From Desulfovibrio desulfuricans (lineage in GTDB: Bacteria > Desulfobacterota > Desulfovibrionia > Desulfovibrionales > Desulfovibrionaceae), in NCBI GenBank assembly GCA_015062205.1, contig SUVB01000058.1:124001-188000 (forward strand): a stretch of 64,000 nt of DNA, written 5' to 3'. The notes under the pieces were generated by a model that saw only the letters and a program-made list of their open reading frames with translations, made no database searches and was not told the origin of the DNA. The position numbers were made by a program, and so were the translations under genes. Below, in pieces: positions 17,034 through 27,748 of this stretch. Every line of letters begins with the position of its first letter. Positions within the stretch are counted from its first letter, which is position 1.

Positions 17034-19331
17034 ATGATTGAGCTTGTGAACAATGCCGTGGTCATTGACGGCGAGAGCATCAGGACGGTGGAGGAAGCCC
17101 GCGCCAAGGGCGCGGATGTGGAGGCCGCGCGCAAGAACACGCTGGCCGCGCGCATTCTGGCCGCGCACAACACGGCTCCGGAAGGGGAGGGCGCGCTGCG
17201 CATCCGTTTTGACGCCCTGGCCTCGCACGACATCACCTATGTGGGCATCATCCAGACGGCACGGGCCAGCGGTCTGAAGGAATTCCCCATGCCCTACGCG
17301 CTGACCAACTGCCACAACAGCCTGTGCGCCGTGGGCGGCACCATCAACGAGGACGACCACGTCTTCGGCCTGTCGGCGGCGCGCAAGTACGGCGGTATCT
17401 TCGTGCCCCCCCATCTGGCGGTGATCCACCAGTACGTGCGTGAAATGATGGCCCAATGCGGCGGCATGATTCTCGGCTCGGACAGTCACACCCGCTACGG
17501 AGCGCTGGGCGTCATGGCCGTGGGCGAGGGCGGGCCGGAGTTGGTCAAGCAGCTTCTGGGCAAAACCTGGGACGTGCCCGCGCCGCAGACGGTGGCCGTG
17601 TGGCTCACGGGCGCGCCGCGCCCCGGCGTGGGGCCGCAGGACGTGGCCCTGACGCTCATCGGGGCCGTGTTCAAAAACGGCTTTGTGAAGAACAAGGTGC
17701 TGGAGTTCATGGGGCCGGGCGTGGCGAACCTCTCCGTGGAATACCGCTGCGGCGTGGACGTGATGACCACGGAGACCACCTGTCTCTCCTCCATCTGGAT
17801 CACGGACGACAAGGTGCGGCAGTACATGGCCAATCACGGCCGCGCCGGGGACTACCGCGAGTTGCGCCCTGAAGGCCCGGCCTGCTATGACGCGCTGATC
17901 CGCATTGAACTGGACAAGGTCGTGCCCATGATAGCCCTGCCCTTCCACCCCAGCAACGCCTGGCCCGTGGCCGAAGTGGCGCGGCACGGCAGGGAGATTC
18001 TTGCGCAGACGCAGGCCGAGGCCGAACGCCAGTTCGGCGCGGCGGCCGCATCGCTCAACCTGCCCGGCAAGCTGCGGGACGGCGGCGTGTGGGCGGATCA
18101 GGGCATTATTGCGGGGTGCGCGGGCGGCAGTTTCGAGAATCTCGCCACGGCCGCGGCCATGCTCAACGGGCAGAACACGGGCAACGGGGCGTTCAGCCTC
18201 TCGGTCTATCCGGCCAGCCAGCCGCAGGGGCTGGCGCTGGTGAAAAACGGCGCGGCGGCGAAACTCATGCTGGCCGGGGCCGTCATTAAGAACGCCTTCT
18301 GCGGCCCCTGTTTCGGCGCGGGCGACACCCCGGCCAACGGGGCGCTCTCCATCCGCCACGCCACGCGCAATTTCCCCAACCGCGAGGGCTCCAAGCCCGC
18401 CAACGGCCAGCTTTCGGCCGTGGCGCTCATGGACGCGCGCTCCATTGCCGCCACGGCGGCCAACGGCGGCCGCCTGACCCCGGCCACGGAACTGGACTGG
18501 TCCGCGCCGGGGCTGGCCGACATCGACCTGACCTATGCCTTTGAGCCGGAAATTTACCGTCGCCGCGTGTTCAACGGTTACGGCCGCGCCGAACCGCAGG
18601 CCGATCTGGTGTTCGGCCCCAACATCACGGACTGGCCCGTCATGAGCGCCCTGCCGGAGCATCTGCTTCTGCAGGTGGCCAGCGTCATCACCGACCCCGT
18701 GACCACCACGGACGAGCTGATTCCCTCGGGCGAGACTTCCTCTCTGCGCTCCAATCCGCTGAAGCTCTCGGAGTACGCGCTTTCGCGCAAGGATCCCGCC
18801 TACGTGGGGCGGGCCAAGGCCGTGGCCGCGCTGGAAAAGCAGCGTCTCGCCGACCCCGCCGACGCCGAGTTGCTCGGTCTGGCGCGTTCCCTGTGGGCCG
18901 CCTGCGGGCGGGAGGACCTAGTCGGGCTTGCCGACCTCAAAAGCGTGGGACTGGGCTCGACCATCTTTGCCATGAAGCCCGGCGACGGTTCCGCGCGGGA
19001 ACAGGCCGCCTCCTGCCAGAAGGTGCTGGGCGGCTGGGCCAACCTGGCGGCGGAATACGCCACCAAGCGCTACCGTTCCAACCTTATCAACTGGGGCATG
19101 CTGCCCTTTATCGTGGACGCCGCGCTGGCCGACAGCCTGGCTGTGGGCGACTGGCTGGCCGTGCCCGATGTGCGCGCCGCCGTGCGCGCCGCCAGGGGGG
19201 AAATCGCGGCCTTTGTGCTGCACGGGGGGCAGGCCCGCCCCGTGACGCTGACCCTGCGCGATCTCACCACGGACGAGCGGCAGATCATCCTCGACGGCTG
19301 CCTTATAAACTTCTATAACAGCAGCAACTAG
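17034..19331 (+). CDS. Aconitate hydratase family protein (YbhJ-like single-polypeptide form)
   Basis: GSDSHTRYGALGVMAVGEGG; CGPCFGAGDTPANGALSIRHATRNFPNREG. Confidence 0.85.
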   Translation: MIELVNNAVVIDGESIRTVEEARAKGADVEAARKNTLAARILAAHNTAPEGEGALRIRFDALASHDITYVGIIQTARASGLKEFPMPYALTNCHNSLCAVGGTINEDDHVFGLSAARKYGGIFVPPHLAVIHQYVREMMAQCGGMILGSDSHTRYGALGVMAVGEGGPELVKQLLGKTWDVPAPQTVAVWLTGAPRPGVGPQDVALTLIGAVFKNGFVKNKVLEFMGPGVANLSVEYRCGVDVMTTETTCLSSIWITDDKVRQYMANHGRAGDYRELRPEGPACYDALIRIELDKVVPMIALPFHPSNAWPVAEVARHGREILAQTQAEAERQFGAAAASLNLPGKLRDGGVWADQGIIAGCAGGSFENLATAAAMLNGQNTGNGAFSLSVYPASQPQGLALVKNGAAAKLMLAGAVIKNAFCGPCFGAGDTPANGALSIRHATRNFPNREGSKPANGQLSAVALMDARSIAATAANGGRLTPATELDWSAPGLADIDLTYAFEPEIYRRRVFNGYGRAEPQADLVFGPNITDWPVMSALPEHLLLQVASVITDPVTTTDELIPSGETSSLRSNPLKLSEYALSRKDPAYVGRAKAVAALEKQRLADPADAELLGLARSLWAACGREDLVGLADLKSVGLGSTIFAMKPGDGSAREQAASCQKVLGGWANLAAEYATKRYRSNLINWGMLPFIVDAALADSLAVGDWLAVPDVRAAVRAARGEIAAFVLHGGQARPVTLTLRDLTTDERQIILDGCLINFYNSSN

Positions 19332-19370
19332 CGGACGGCGGGACGCGCTCTTGCGTGCGCCCTTCATTTC

Positions 19371-19399
19371 CGGTCCCCGGAGGCATGCTCCGGGGACCG
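19371..19399 (+). terminator. Probable terminator hairpin downstream of aconitase-family gene
   Basis: CGGTCCCCGGAG-gcatg-CTCCGGGGACCG, 12-bp perfect stem; weak U-tract. Confidence 0.5.
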
Positions 19400-19546
19400 T
19401 TGCGTTTCCGATGAGTTGCGGTGTTGCGGTCTTGCGGTTCGCGCCGGCATTGCTCCCCGCGCCGTTTTGCGGTATTAGGCAGGGGCCGCCCTCCGTGACG
19501 CACGGCGGCCGGGGACGGAGGAAAGAAGCCTTGCGAGGGTTGCAGT

Positions 19547-20158
19547 ATGCTGGAAGCGTTGTGGATAGCCCTGGGCTATGTGCTCGGCTCCGTGCCGTGG
19601 GGACTGGTCATCGCCAAAACCTTCTGCGGCGTTGACCCGCGCGAAAGCGGCAGCCGCAACACCGGAGCCACCAATGTGGCGCGGCTGTGCGGCTTCGGCT
19701 GGGGCGTGGCCACCTTGGCCTGCGACCTGGGCAAGGGCGCGCTGCCCGTCTGGCTGGCCTTGCGCATCAATCCCTCGCCGTTCTTTGTCAGCGCGGTGGG
19801 GCTGGCCTGCATAGCGGGGCATGTCTTTTCTTGCTTCATGAAATTCCGGGGCGGCAAGGCCGTGGCCACGAGCATCGGCGTGTTCCTGCCCTTGGCGTTC
19901 CTGCCTCTGCTGGCTGCCGCCGTGCTGTGCGTGCTTGTCATTTGGCGCAGCGGCTTTGTGTCGCTGGGTTCGCTGACGCTGGTGACGGCCCTGCCCGTGG
20001 GGCTGGCCGTGGCCGGGCAGTGGGCCTGGCTGCCTCTGGCCTGCTGCGTGTGGGCCGTGGTGGTCTGGAAACACAGGGAAAATATCGCCCGCCTGCGGGC
20101 CGGCACGGAAAAGAGTTGGCTCAAGGGCCGGCACGAGCAGCAGGACGGACAGGCATAG
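19547..20158 (+). CDS. plsY: Glycerol-3-phosphate acyltransferase PlsY
   Basis: [56 protein letters not shown]. Confidence 0.93.
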   Translation: MLEALWIALGYVLGSVPWGLVIAKTFCGVDPRESGSRNTGATNVARLCGFGWGVATLACDLGKGALPVWLALRINPSPFFVSAVGLACIAGHVFSCFMKFRGGKAVATSIGVFLPLAFLPLLAAAVLCVLVIWRSGFVSLGSLTLVTALPVGLAVAGQWAWLPLACCVWAVVVWKHRENIARLRAGTEKSWLKGRHEQQDGQA

Positions 20159-20211
20159 CGGCGCGCCGCCGCGACAATCCGCACTGCGGCTACAGTCAAG
20201 GAGTGGTGGAA

Positions 20212-21657
20212 ATGGCTCACGCGGAATTTCCGGCCTATCGCGGCCGCATGGAATATGTCTGTCTGGACTGCGGGGCGCGCTATCCCGGCGACAGCCTGCT
20301 GTACACCTGCCCGCAGTGCGGCGGCGTGTTCCTGCTGGAAAATCTGGATTTCGGGAAGCTCAGGGAACGCAGCGGCGCGCAGTGGCGGGAGTTGTTTGAC
20401 GCCCGTTGCGCGACCCGCGCCACGGCCCTCAGGGGCATTTTCCGCTACTACGAGTTGCTGGCCCCCCTCATGGACGAGGAGGACATCGTCTATCTGGGCG
20501 AGGGGCTCACGCCCATTGTGGAGGCCGCCCCGGCCCTGCGCGACCGCGTGGGCGTGCCCTTCGGCTACAAGAATGACGGGCAGAACCCCAGCGCCTCCTT
20601 CAAGGACAGGGGCATGGCCTGCGCCTTCAGCTTCCTGAAATGGCTCTGCCGCCGCGAGAAATGGGACGAGGTGCTGACCGTCTGCGCCTCCACGGGCGAC
20701 ACGTCCGCCGCCGCCGCGCTCTATGCCGCCTATGTGGGCGCGCCGCTCAAGTCCGTGGTGCTGCTGCCCCACGGCAGGGTGACGCCCCAGCAGCTTTCGC
20801 AGCCGCTGGGCAGCGGGGCCACGGTACTGGAGCTGCCCGGCGTGTTCGACGACTGCATGAAGGTGGTGGAGCTGCTGGCCGAGAACTACCGCGTGGCCCT
20901 GCTCAACTCCAAGAACGGCTGGCGCATCCTCGGGCAGGAATCCTTCGCCTATGAGACGGCCCAGTGGTACGGCTGGGACGTGTCCGGCCTGTGCATTTTT
21001 GTGCCCATCGGCAACGCGGGCAACGTCACGGCCATCATGTCCGGCTTCCTCAAGCTGCTGGACCTCGGCGTCATCACGTCGCTGCCGCGCATGTTCGGCG
21101 TGCAGTCCGAACATGCCGACCCGGTGTGGCGCTATTACGACGCGCCCATAAACGCGCGGCGCTGGCAGCCCGTGACCGTCGCGCCCAGCGTGGCGCAGGC
21201 CGCCATGATCGGCAACCCCGTGTCCTTCCCGCGCGTGCGCAGGCTGGCCGAGCGTTTTGTGGAACAGGGCGGCGAGCGGGCCTTTCAGGTGGTGCGCGTT
21301 ACCGAGCAGCAGATCATGGACGCCATGATCACGGCCAACCGCCACGGGCACATCGCCTGCACGCAGGGCGGCGAATGCCTGGCGGGCCTCATCAATGCGA
21401 AACTGCTGGGCCTCATCGGCCCGGACGAACACGCGGTGCTGGACTCCACGGCGCACGCGCTCAAGTTCGCGGGCTTTCAGGAAATGTACTTCAATGACGG
21501 CTTCCCGCCCGAATACGGCGTTACGCCGGACAAGAGCCTCGCCAACAGGCCGGAACTGCTGCTGCCCGAAAGCGCGCGGCAGGGACGGGATGTGGCCGAG
21601 TTCGCCCGCATGGGTGCCGAGGCCGTGGTCAGGCGGCTGGGGTTGCAGAAGAAGTAG
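20212..21657 (+). CDS. thrC: Threonine synthase
   Basis: YKNDGQNPSASFKDRGMACAFSF...CASTGDTSAAAALYAAY; N-terminal Cys pairs (CLDCGARYP, YTCPQCGG). Confidence 0.92.
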   Translation: MAHAEFPAYRGRMEYVCLDCGARYPGDSLLYTCPQCGGVFLLENLDFGKLRERSGAQWRELFDARCATRATALRGIFRYYELLAPLMDEEDIVYLGEGLTPIVEAAPALRDRVGVPFGYKNDGQNPSASFKDRGMACAFSFLKWLCRREKWDEVLTVCASTGDTSAAAALYAAYVGAPLKSVVLLPHGRVTPQQLSQPLGSGATVLELPGVFDDCMKVVELLAENYRVALLNSKNGWRILGQESFAYETAQWYGWDVSGLCIFVPIGNAGNVTAIMSGFLKLLDLGVITSLPRMFGVQSEHADPVWRYYDAPINARRWQPVTVAPSVAQAAMIGNPVSFPRVRRLAERFVEQGGERAFQVVRVTEQQIMDAMITANRHGHIACTQGGECLAGLINAKLLGLIGPDEHAVLDSTAHALKFAGFQEMYFNDGFPPEYGVTPDKSLANRPELLLPESARQGRDVAEFARMGAEAVVRRLGLQKK

Positions 21658-21670
21658 AAACGACAGGGAA

Positions 21671-21713
21671 AAGGGATAGCCAGGGGGCCGCAGCCCCTTG
21701 GCTATCCCCTTTG
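21671..21713 (+). terminator. Probable intrinsic terminator after thrC
   Basis: AAGGGATAGCCAgGGGG / CCCCTTGGCTATCCCCTTT. Confidence 0.65.
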
Positions 21714-21793
21714 TATGCGTTCGGCGCGATACCTGCCGCATCAGGCGGCGCTTCATGTAACGCTGCTGCGGCGCCGCAGGGGCGGGAATTTCC

Positions 21794-23749
21794 CTACAGT
21801 CCCAGCAATTCCTTCCAGCGCGGCAGCGCGGCATCCAGTTCCAGATAGTCCTGCGGCAGGGGCACGGCCGTGGGCCGGGCCAGCGCGGCCGCCACGTCGA
21901 CCGGCGTGCCCGTGCGCGGCAGGCCGGGCACGTCCTGCAAGGGGCAGAGGTCAAAATCGTCCGCCGGCAGCATGGCCATGACCGGCAGGCCCCTGACGGC
22001 CGCCTCCAGCGTCACGGTGGTGGAGTTGGAGGCCCACACGACCACGCCGGGCTTGAGCTGATCCGCAATGGGGCCGTCCGCCACGCTGATTTCTGCGGCG
22101 CGTTTGCCCAGCAGGGCGCGCAATCTGCTTTCCACGGGCAGGTAGGGGTGCGGTTTGACGCGCACCTCCCAGCCGTCCGGCAGGCCGCCCGTCAGGGCGC
22201 GGGCCAGCAGAGCCAGGTGCGCCTCGGTTTCGTCGCGGAAAAAGCTCGTCACCACCAGCAGGCGACGCGGCGCGGGCGCTGTTGCTGCAGTCGGCGGGGG
22301 GGGCAGGGGCGTGTCGGCCAGGTAGAGGTAGCGCAGGGCCTCCACAACGCCCAGGCGTTCTGCGGGCACGCCCGCCTCACGCCACTGCCCGCAGGCCGAC
22401 TGCCCGTTGCCGCGTATGGCGTCGGGTTGGAAATCCGCCTCCGCGCCCGTGAACGTGCGCGGGTCGTCAAAATAGCGGAAGTCCGTGGGCCGGATGGTGG
22501 AGTGCTGCGCCCCGATGACCGGGCCGTTGCCCGCCTCGTGCATGCTTTGCGTGAGCATGCGTTCCCAGGGGCAGTTCTCCAGCGGAAAGAGGGTCCATCG
22601 TTGCGGCCCGGCCAGAGCCGCGTACCGCTGGAAGGCGCGGTGCTGGAGGCAGCGCTCCAGGCAGCGCCAGCCGCGGAAGGATTCCGCCCAGTACCGGCCC
22701 AACTCGTTCCAGAAGTTCAGGCGCGAACCGGCCAGCCGGAAGGACGGCCGCACAACCTTTTCCAGCTTCCACGAGGCCAGGCACAGGCGGGCGTAGCGCA
22801 GCCACGCGGCCAGCACGTCGCGCAGACCCAGGAATTCCTCCAGATAGTGAAAGCTCGCGCCGTCAACGCCTGCGGCGCGGAAGCGGTCGCGCAGGTCGAT
22901 GCACTGCCCGAAGTCAAGCTGCGGCGCGGGGAAGCGGATGAACAGCCAGCGCACAAACTGTCCGCCCTCCGCATGGGCCCGGCGGTTCAGCGCGTCGTGC
23001 AGGGCCTCCCAGTAGCGGGAGCGGTAGCGGCCCTGTTGTGCCGCCTCCATGTCCACATTGGGGAAATAGGTGACGATGGTGGCGGGGCGGCCTGCCGTTT
23101 CGGGCAGGGGCGCGAGGCGGCGCAGGGGCTTGAGGCGGCGGCGCACGGTCCACCACCAGTGCGCGTAGCGCAGCACGGCGCGCAGGGGCGCGGGCAGGGC
23201 CGCATACAGACGGCGCAACGGGCTGCCCGCAGGACGCGCCGGGGTCGCCCCGTCCTCTTCCGCAAACATGCGGCGGCTTGCCGCGCACAACTGCTTCAGG
23301 GAGCGTCGCAGGCGCATGTCGCCGCCGCGCACGCGCAATGACGTGCAGCCTTCGGCATCCATAAGCCGTTCCAGGGCGCGCAGCTTGTAGAGCGTGTACA
23401 GGCCCGGCGTCATCTTGGGATGCCGCTCGTAGAGCAGGGAACACCACCACATGGAGAGCTTCGCGCCGCAGCGGAGGTGGTGCTGCACCTCGCGCCCGGC
23501 CACGCGCAGGCGGCCCGTTTCATAGGCCCAGGCCGCGTGTTCGGCCCGGATGGCCTTCAGGTCGTCGCGCAGGCGGGCTTCCAGAGATATCTCGCCTCCG
23601 GGGGCATCCCAGCCGGCCCAGCGCACCACAAGGCGTTCCGCTGCCGGGCCTTCGGGCCGCCCGTCGGGGCCGTAGCCGCGCGCATTGTCGTGCGGGAACG
23701 ATTCGGGCCCGGCCCTGCCGATGACAAGAAAACACTCTTTCGCGGGCAT
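21794..23749 (-). CDS. Putative surface-carbohydrate biosynthesis protein/GT-B-like transferase (TIGR04326-like)
   Basis: LSMWWCSLLYERHPKMTPGLYTLYKLRALERLM; VIGAQHSTIRPTDFRYFDDP; VKPHPYLPVESRLRALLG...ASNSTTVTLEAAVRGLPVMAM. Confidence 0.5.
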   Translation of the reverse strand: MPAKECFLVIGRAGPESFPHDNARGYGPDGRPEGPAAERLVVRWAGWDAPGGEISLEARLRDDLKAIRAEHAAWAYETGRLRVAGREVQHHLRCGAKLSMWWCSLLYERHPKMTPGLYTLYKLRALERLMDAEGCTSLRVRGGDMRLRRSLKQLCAASRRMFAEEDGATPARPAGSPLRRLYAALPAPLRAVLRYAHWWWTVRRRLKPLRRLAPLPETAGRPATIVTYFPNVDMEAAQQGRYRSRYWEALHDALNRRAHAEGGQFVRWLFIRFPAPQLDFGQCIDLRDRFRAAGVDGASFHYLEEFLGLRDVLAAWLRYARLCLASWKLEKVVRPSFRLAGSRLNFWNELGRYWAESFRGWRCLERCLQHRAFQRYAALAGPQRWTLFPLENCPWERMLTQSMHEAGNGPVIGAQHSTIRPTDFRYFDDPRTFTGAEADFQPDAIRGNGQSACGQWREAGVPAERLGVVEALRYLYLADTPLPPPPTAATAPAPRRLLVVTSFFRDETEAHLALLARALTGGLPDGWEVRVKPHPYLPVESRLRALLGKRAAEISVADGPIADQLKPGVVVWASNSTTVTLEAAVRGLPVMAMLPADDFDLCPLQDVPGLPRTGTPVDVAAALARPTAVPLPQDYLELDAALPRWKELLGL

Positions 23750-23820
23750 GAACGCTTTCCTCCGCGTCTGTTCACGATGTGGGCATGCCCTTTGGACGGG
23801 CGTTACGGCGCTGCCCCGCG

Positions 23821-24870
23821 CTATGCCTGGCGCGCAAGGGCCGCGCGGATGGATGCCGCATACGGCGGCCGCAGCACGCCCGTTTCGGTGACGATGCCGC
23901 TGATGCAGTCCGCCGGGGTCACGTCAAAGGCGAAATTGTACACGGGCACATGCTCGGGGCAGATGCGCACCGGGCCCACATGGGTCACCTCCCGCTCCGG
24001 ACGCTGCTCGATGGGGATTCCCGTGCCGTCGGGCGTGGCAATGTCAATGGTGGAAAGGGGCGCGGCCACGTAGAAGGGAATGTTGAAATGCCGCGCCAGC
24101 AGGGCCACGCCGCAGGTGCCTATCTTGTTGGCCGTGTCGCCGTTGGCGGCAATGCGGTCCGCGCCCACCACCACGCACTGCACAAGCCCCCTGCCCATGA
24201 GCAGCGCGCAGGCGTTGTCGCAGGCCACGGTGACGGGAATGCCGTCCCTGTGCAGCTCCCAGGCGGTCAGGCGGGCGCCTTGGAGGAAGGGGCGCGTTTC
24301 GTCGGCGATGACACGGATGTTCTTGCCCGCGTCCACCGCGCCGCGCACCACGCCCAGAGCCGTGCCGTAGCCCGCCGTGGCCAGCGCGCCCGCATTGCAG
24401 TGGGTCAGCACGGTATCGCCGTCGTGCAGCAGCGCTCCGCCGTGGCGGCCGATGGCGCGGCAGATTGCCACGTCTTCCTTCTGCATGGCCGCGGCTTCTT
24501 CCTGAAAGGCCGTGAGCAGGGCATCGCGGCTGAACTGCTTCATATCCGCCGGCCTCTGCCGCAGGCGGCGCATGCGTTCCACGGCCCAGCGCAAATTGAC
24601 CGCCGTGGGGCGCGCGGCTGCCAGCCGATCCAGCTGCGCGTCCAGACGCGCCTGCCAGTCCGGCCCGTCGGCTCCATGCAGAGCCAGCACGCAGCCCCAA
24701 GCGGCGGTGACGCCGATGGCCGGAGCCCCGCGCACCACCATGACCTGCAGGGCCTCAATCACGTCGTCGGCGCTGCGGCAGACGAAATCCTCCTCGCGCT
24801 CGGGCAGCAGGCGCTGGTCAAGCAAATGCAGTGCAACCTCCCGGGCGTCAAAACGGATGTGATCTTCCAT
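23821..24870 (-). CDS. mtnA: S-methyl-5-thioribose-1-phosphate isomerase family
   Basis: [69 protein letters not shown]. Confidence 0.9.
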   Translation of the reverse strand: MEDHIRFDAREVALHLLDQRLLPEREEDFVCRSADDVIEALQVMVVRGAPAIGVTAAWGCVLALHGADGPDWQARLDAQLDRLAAARPTAVNLRWAVERMRRLRQRPADMKQFSRDALLTAFQEEAAAMQKEDVAICRAIGRHGGALLHDGDTVLTHCNAGALATAGYGTALGVVRGAVDAGKNIRVIADETRPFLQGARLTAWELHRDGIPVTVACDNACALLMGRGLVQCVVVGADRIAANGDTANKIGTCGVALLARHFNIPFYVAAPLSTIDIATPDGTGIPIEQRPEREVTHVGPVRICPEHVPVYNFAFDVTPADCISGIVTETGVLRPPYAASIRAALARQA

Positions 24871-25131
24871 GCAACCCTCCATGCCGTGCAAGGATACACA
24901 AGAGCCCCGCACATGAAAAGCGCGGCGGCGCACGCCGTGACAGGACAAACGGCGGCTCGCCGCTTTACAAAAGCCCGCGCGGCTGGCTATGCTGTTCCAC
25001 TGCAATGCCGCCCTGCATGGCAAGGAGCGCGCGGGGCGGTTCAGGTTCATGCGGCAGGGCAAGATTTACGCCCGTGCGGTGCGGGCGCACGCCGGCCGCG
25101 TCCACAGTGGATACAGCAGGAGCTATTGGAG

Positions 25132-26313
25132 ATGGAAGAATTTTCGCGCATACGTCGCCTTCCGCCTTACGTTTTTGCGGTGGTGGGGGACCTCAAGATG
25201 CGTCTGCGTCGGCAGAATATCGACATCGTGGACTTCAGCATGGGCAACCCGGACATGCCGACCCCCGCGCCCATTGTGGACAAGCTCGTCGAGGCCGCCC
25301 AGAAGCCGGTGAACCACCGCTATTCGCTTTCGCGCGGCATTCCCAATCTGCGCAAGGCCGTCTGTGACCGCTATGCGCGCCATTTCGGCGTGCAGCTTGA
25401 TCCGGACAGCGAGGCCATCGTGACCCTGGGTTCCAAGGAAGGTCTGGCCCACCTCTCCCTGGCCATGCTGGAGCCGGGCGACGTGGTGCTGGCGCCGGAC
25501 CCGACCTACCCCATCCACAAGTATGCGCCCGTCATCGCCGGGGCGGACGTGCGCAGCGTGCCCATCGGCCCCGGGCGCGACTTCTTTGAAGACCTGGAGG
25601 CCGCCACGCGGCAGGCCTGGCCCAAACCCAAGGTGCTGTTCATCTGCTATCCGCACAACCCCACCACCGAAGTGACCGACCTGGAATTCTTCGAGAAGGT
25701 GGCGGACTTCGCCAAGGAGAACGGCCTCTGGGTCGTGCACGACATGGCCTACGCCGATCTGGTGTTCGACGGCTACAAGGCCCCCAGTTTTCTGCAGGCC
25801 AGGGGCGCCAAGGATGTGGGCGTGGAATTCTTCTCCATGTCCAAGAGCTATTCCATGCCCGGCTGGCGCGTGGGCTTTGCCGTGGGCAACAAACACCTCA
25901 TCCACGCGCTTGCGCGCATCAAGAGCTATCTGGATTACGGCATGTTCCAGCCCATCCAGATCGCGGCCACCGTGGCGCTCAACGGGCCGGAAGACTGTGT
26001 AGAGCACATCCGCCAGGTCTACCAGGACAGGCGCGACCACCTTATTGACGGCCTGAACCGCATCGGCTGGACAACCCCCGCGCCCAAGGCCACCATGTTC
26101 GTGTGGGCGCGCATTCCCGAACCCTTCCGCAAGATGGGTTCCGTGGAATTTTCCAAGCTGCTGCTGCAGGAGGCGCATGTGGCGGTCTCGCCGGGGCTGG
26201 GTTTCGGCTCCTACGGCGACGAGTACGTGCGCCTGGCCCTGATTGAGAACGAGCAGCGCACGCGGCAGGCCATCAGCAACATACGGCGGCTGCTGTCGGG
26301 CGTGGGCGACTGA
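25132..26313 (+). CDS. PLP-dependent class I/II aminotransferase (AlaA/AlaC or LL-DAP-AT-like)
   Basis: [19 protein letters not shown]...[26 protein letters not shown]...[19 protein letters not shown]. Confidence 0.9.
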   Translation: MEEFSRIRRLPPYVFAVVGDLKMRLRRQNIDIVDFSMGNPDMPTPAPIVDKLVEAAQKPVNHRYSLSRGIPNLRKAVCDRYARHFGVQLDPDSEAIVTLGSKEGLAHLSLAMLEPGDVVLAPDPTYPIHKYAPVIAGADVRSVPIGPGRDFFEDLEAATRQAWPKPKVLFICYPHNPTTEVTDLEFFEKVADFAKENGLWVVHDMAYADLVFDGYKAPSFLQARGAKDVGVEFFSMSKSYSMPGWRVGFAVGNKHLIHALARIKSYLDYGMFQPIQIAATVALNGPEDCVEHIRQVYQDRRDHLIDGLNRIGWTTPAPKATMFVWARIPEPFRKMGSVEFSKLLLQEAHVAVSPGLGFGSYGDEYVRLALIENEQRTRQAISNIRRLLSGVGD

Positions 26314-26396
26314 AGGGAACGGTAACGCGCAACAGCGCGGCGGCGCCTTGCGGCCCGCCGCCTCCGGCCCGGCCGGGCGAAACACGCGGAGAACAC

Positions 26397-27719
26397 ATGA
26401 CCAGAAACAGCGAAAAGCCCCTTGTGGCGGGCCTGGCCGGTTTCGGCACCGTGGGCGGCGGCCTTGTGCGGCTGCTGCAGGAAAATGCGGATATCATCCG
26501 GCGGCGGGCCGGGCGTGACATCCTGCTGAAAAAGGTGCTGGTGCGCAATGTCGCCAAGGCCCGTGCGGCCCAGCTGCCTCCCGGCGCGGAACTCGTCACC
26601 GACCCCCACGCCCTCACCGACGATCCGGAAATCGACGTGCTGGTGGAGCTTATCGGCGGCATTGATCACGCCCGCGCCCTTATTGACCGCGCGCTGGATC
26701 AGGGCAAGCACATTGTCACAGCCAACAAGGCCCTGCTGGCCGAAGAGGGGCTGGAGCTGTTCCGCAAGGCGGCCCGCAGGAAGCGCATCCTGCGCTACGA
26801 GGCCAGCGTGGCCGGGGCCATTCCCATTGTGGAGGCCCTCAAGGAAAGTCTGACGGGCAACCGCGTGCAGTCGCTCATGGGCATTCTCAACGGCACGAGC
26901 AACTATATCCTCTCCGAGATGACCAGCAACGGCATGGAGTTCGACGTGGCCCTGCAGCAGGCCCAGCGTCTGGGCTACGCCGAGGCCGACCCCACGCTGG
27001 ACATCGACGGCCACGACGCCGCCCACAAGCTCATCTTGCTCATCCGCCTGGCCTACGGGGTGCACTATCCCTATTCGGCGCTTTCCGTGCGCGGCATTCG
27101 GGGGCTCTCCGGCATGGATATCCGCCTTGCGCGGGAATTCGGTTACCGCATCAAGCTCATCGGGCAGGTGCGCGAGGCTCCCGGCGGCGAGAACGGCCAG
27201 GTGCGGCTGGAGGCCGGGGTTTTCCCGGCGCTGGTCTACCACAAGTACCTGCTGGCCCGCGTGGGCGGCGTGTACAACGCCGTGCGCGTGGAGGCCAATG
27301 CCGCGGGCGCGCTGTTCTTCCACGGGCGCGGCGCGGGCGACCTGCCCACCGCCGGGGCCGTGCTCGGCGACCTGCTGGCCGTGGCGCGCGACGAGCGCCC
27401 CAACAACACGGGCTTTGCCGACAGGGAGTTGCCCAAGGCCTGCATCGTGCCGCCGGAGGAATGGCGCTCCTGCTACTATGTGCGCGTCATGGTGCAGGAC
27501 GCGCCGGGCGTGCTGCGCGACCTCTCGGGCTGCATGGCCGCCGAGGGCATCAGCATGGCCCAGGTCATCCAGAAGAGCGACGAAGGGCAGGGCGTGCCCC
27601 TGGTGTTCATGACGCACGAAACCACGGCCCGCGCCATGAGCGACGCCCTGCAGCGCACCCTGGACGCGGGGCTGCTCAGAGAGCCCGCGGTCTATTTCCG
27701 CGTGCTGGGCGGGGAATAA
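26397..27719 (+). CDS. hom: Homoserine dehydrogenase (with C-terminal ACT domain)
   Basis: GLAGFGTVGGGLVRLLQEN...ANKALLAEEG...YEASVAGAIPIVEALKESLTGNRVQSLMGILNGTSNYIL; C-term VMVQDAPGVLRDLSGCMAAEGISM. Confidence 0.95.
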   Translation: MTRNSEKPLVAGLAGFGTVGGGLVRLLQENADIIRRRAGRDILLKKVLVRNVAKARAAQLPPGAELVTDPHALTDDPEIDVLVELIGGIDHARALIDRALDQGKHIVTANKALLAEEGLELFRKAARRKRILRYEASVAGAIPIVEALKESLTGNRVQSLMGILNGTSNYILSEMTSNGMEFDVALQQAQRLGYAEADPTLDIDGHDAAHKLILLIRLAYGVHYPYSALSVRGIRGLSGMDIRLAREFGYRIKLIGQVREAPGGENGQVRLEAGVFPALVYHKYLLARVGGVYNAVRVEANAAGALFFHGRGAGDLPTAGAVLGDLLAVARDERPNNTGFADRELPKACIVPPEEWRSCYYVRVMVQDAPGVLRDLSGCMAAEGISMAQVIQKSDEGQGVPLVFMTHETTARAMSDALQRTLDAGLLREPAVYFRVLGGE

Positions 27720-27748
27720 ACGCGCCGCGGGCTTTGCAGGAGGGACGT

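Noticed and set aside
13641-18662. 1673-aa minus-strand ORF
   Set aside because: Covers Re-citrate synthase, icd, lysE and aconitase genes in antisense; low-complexity composition.
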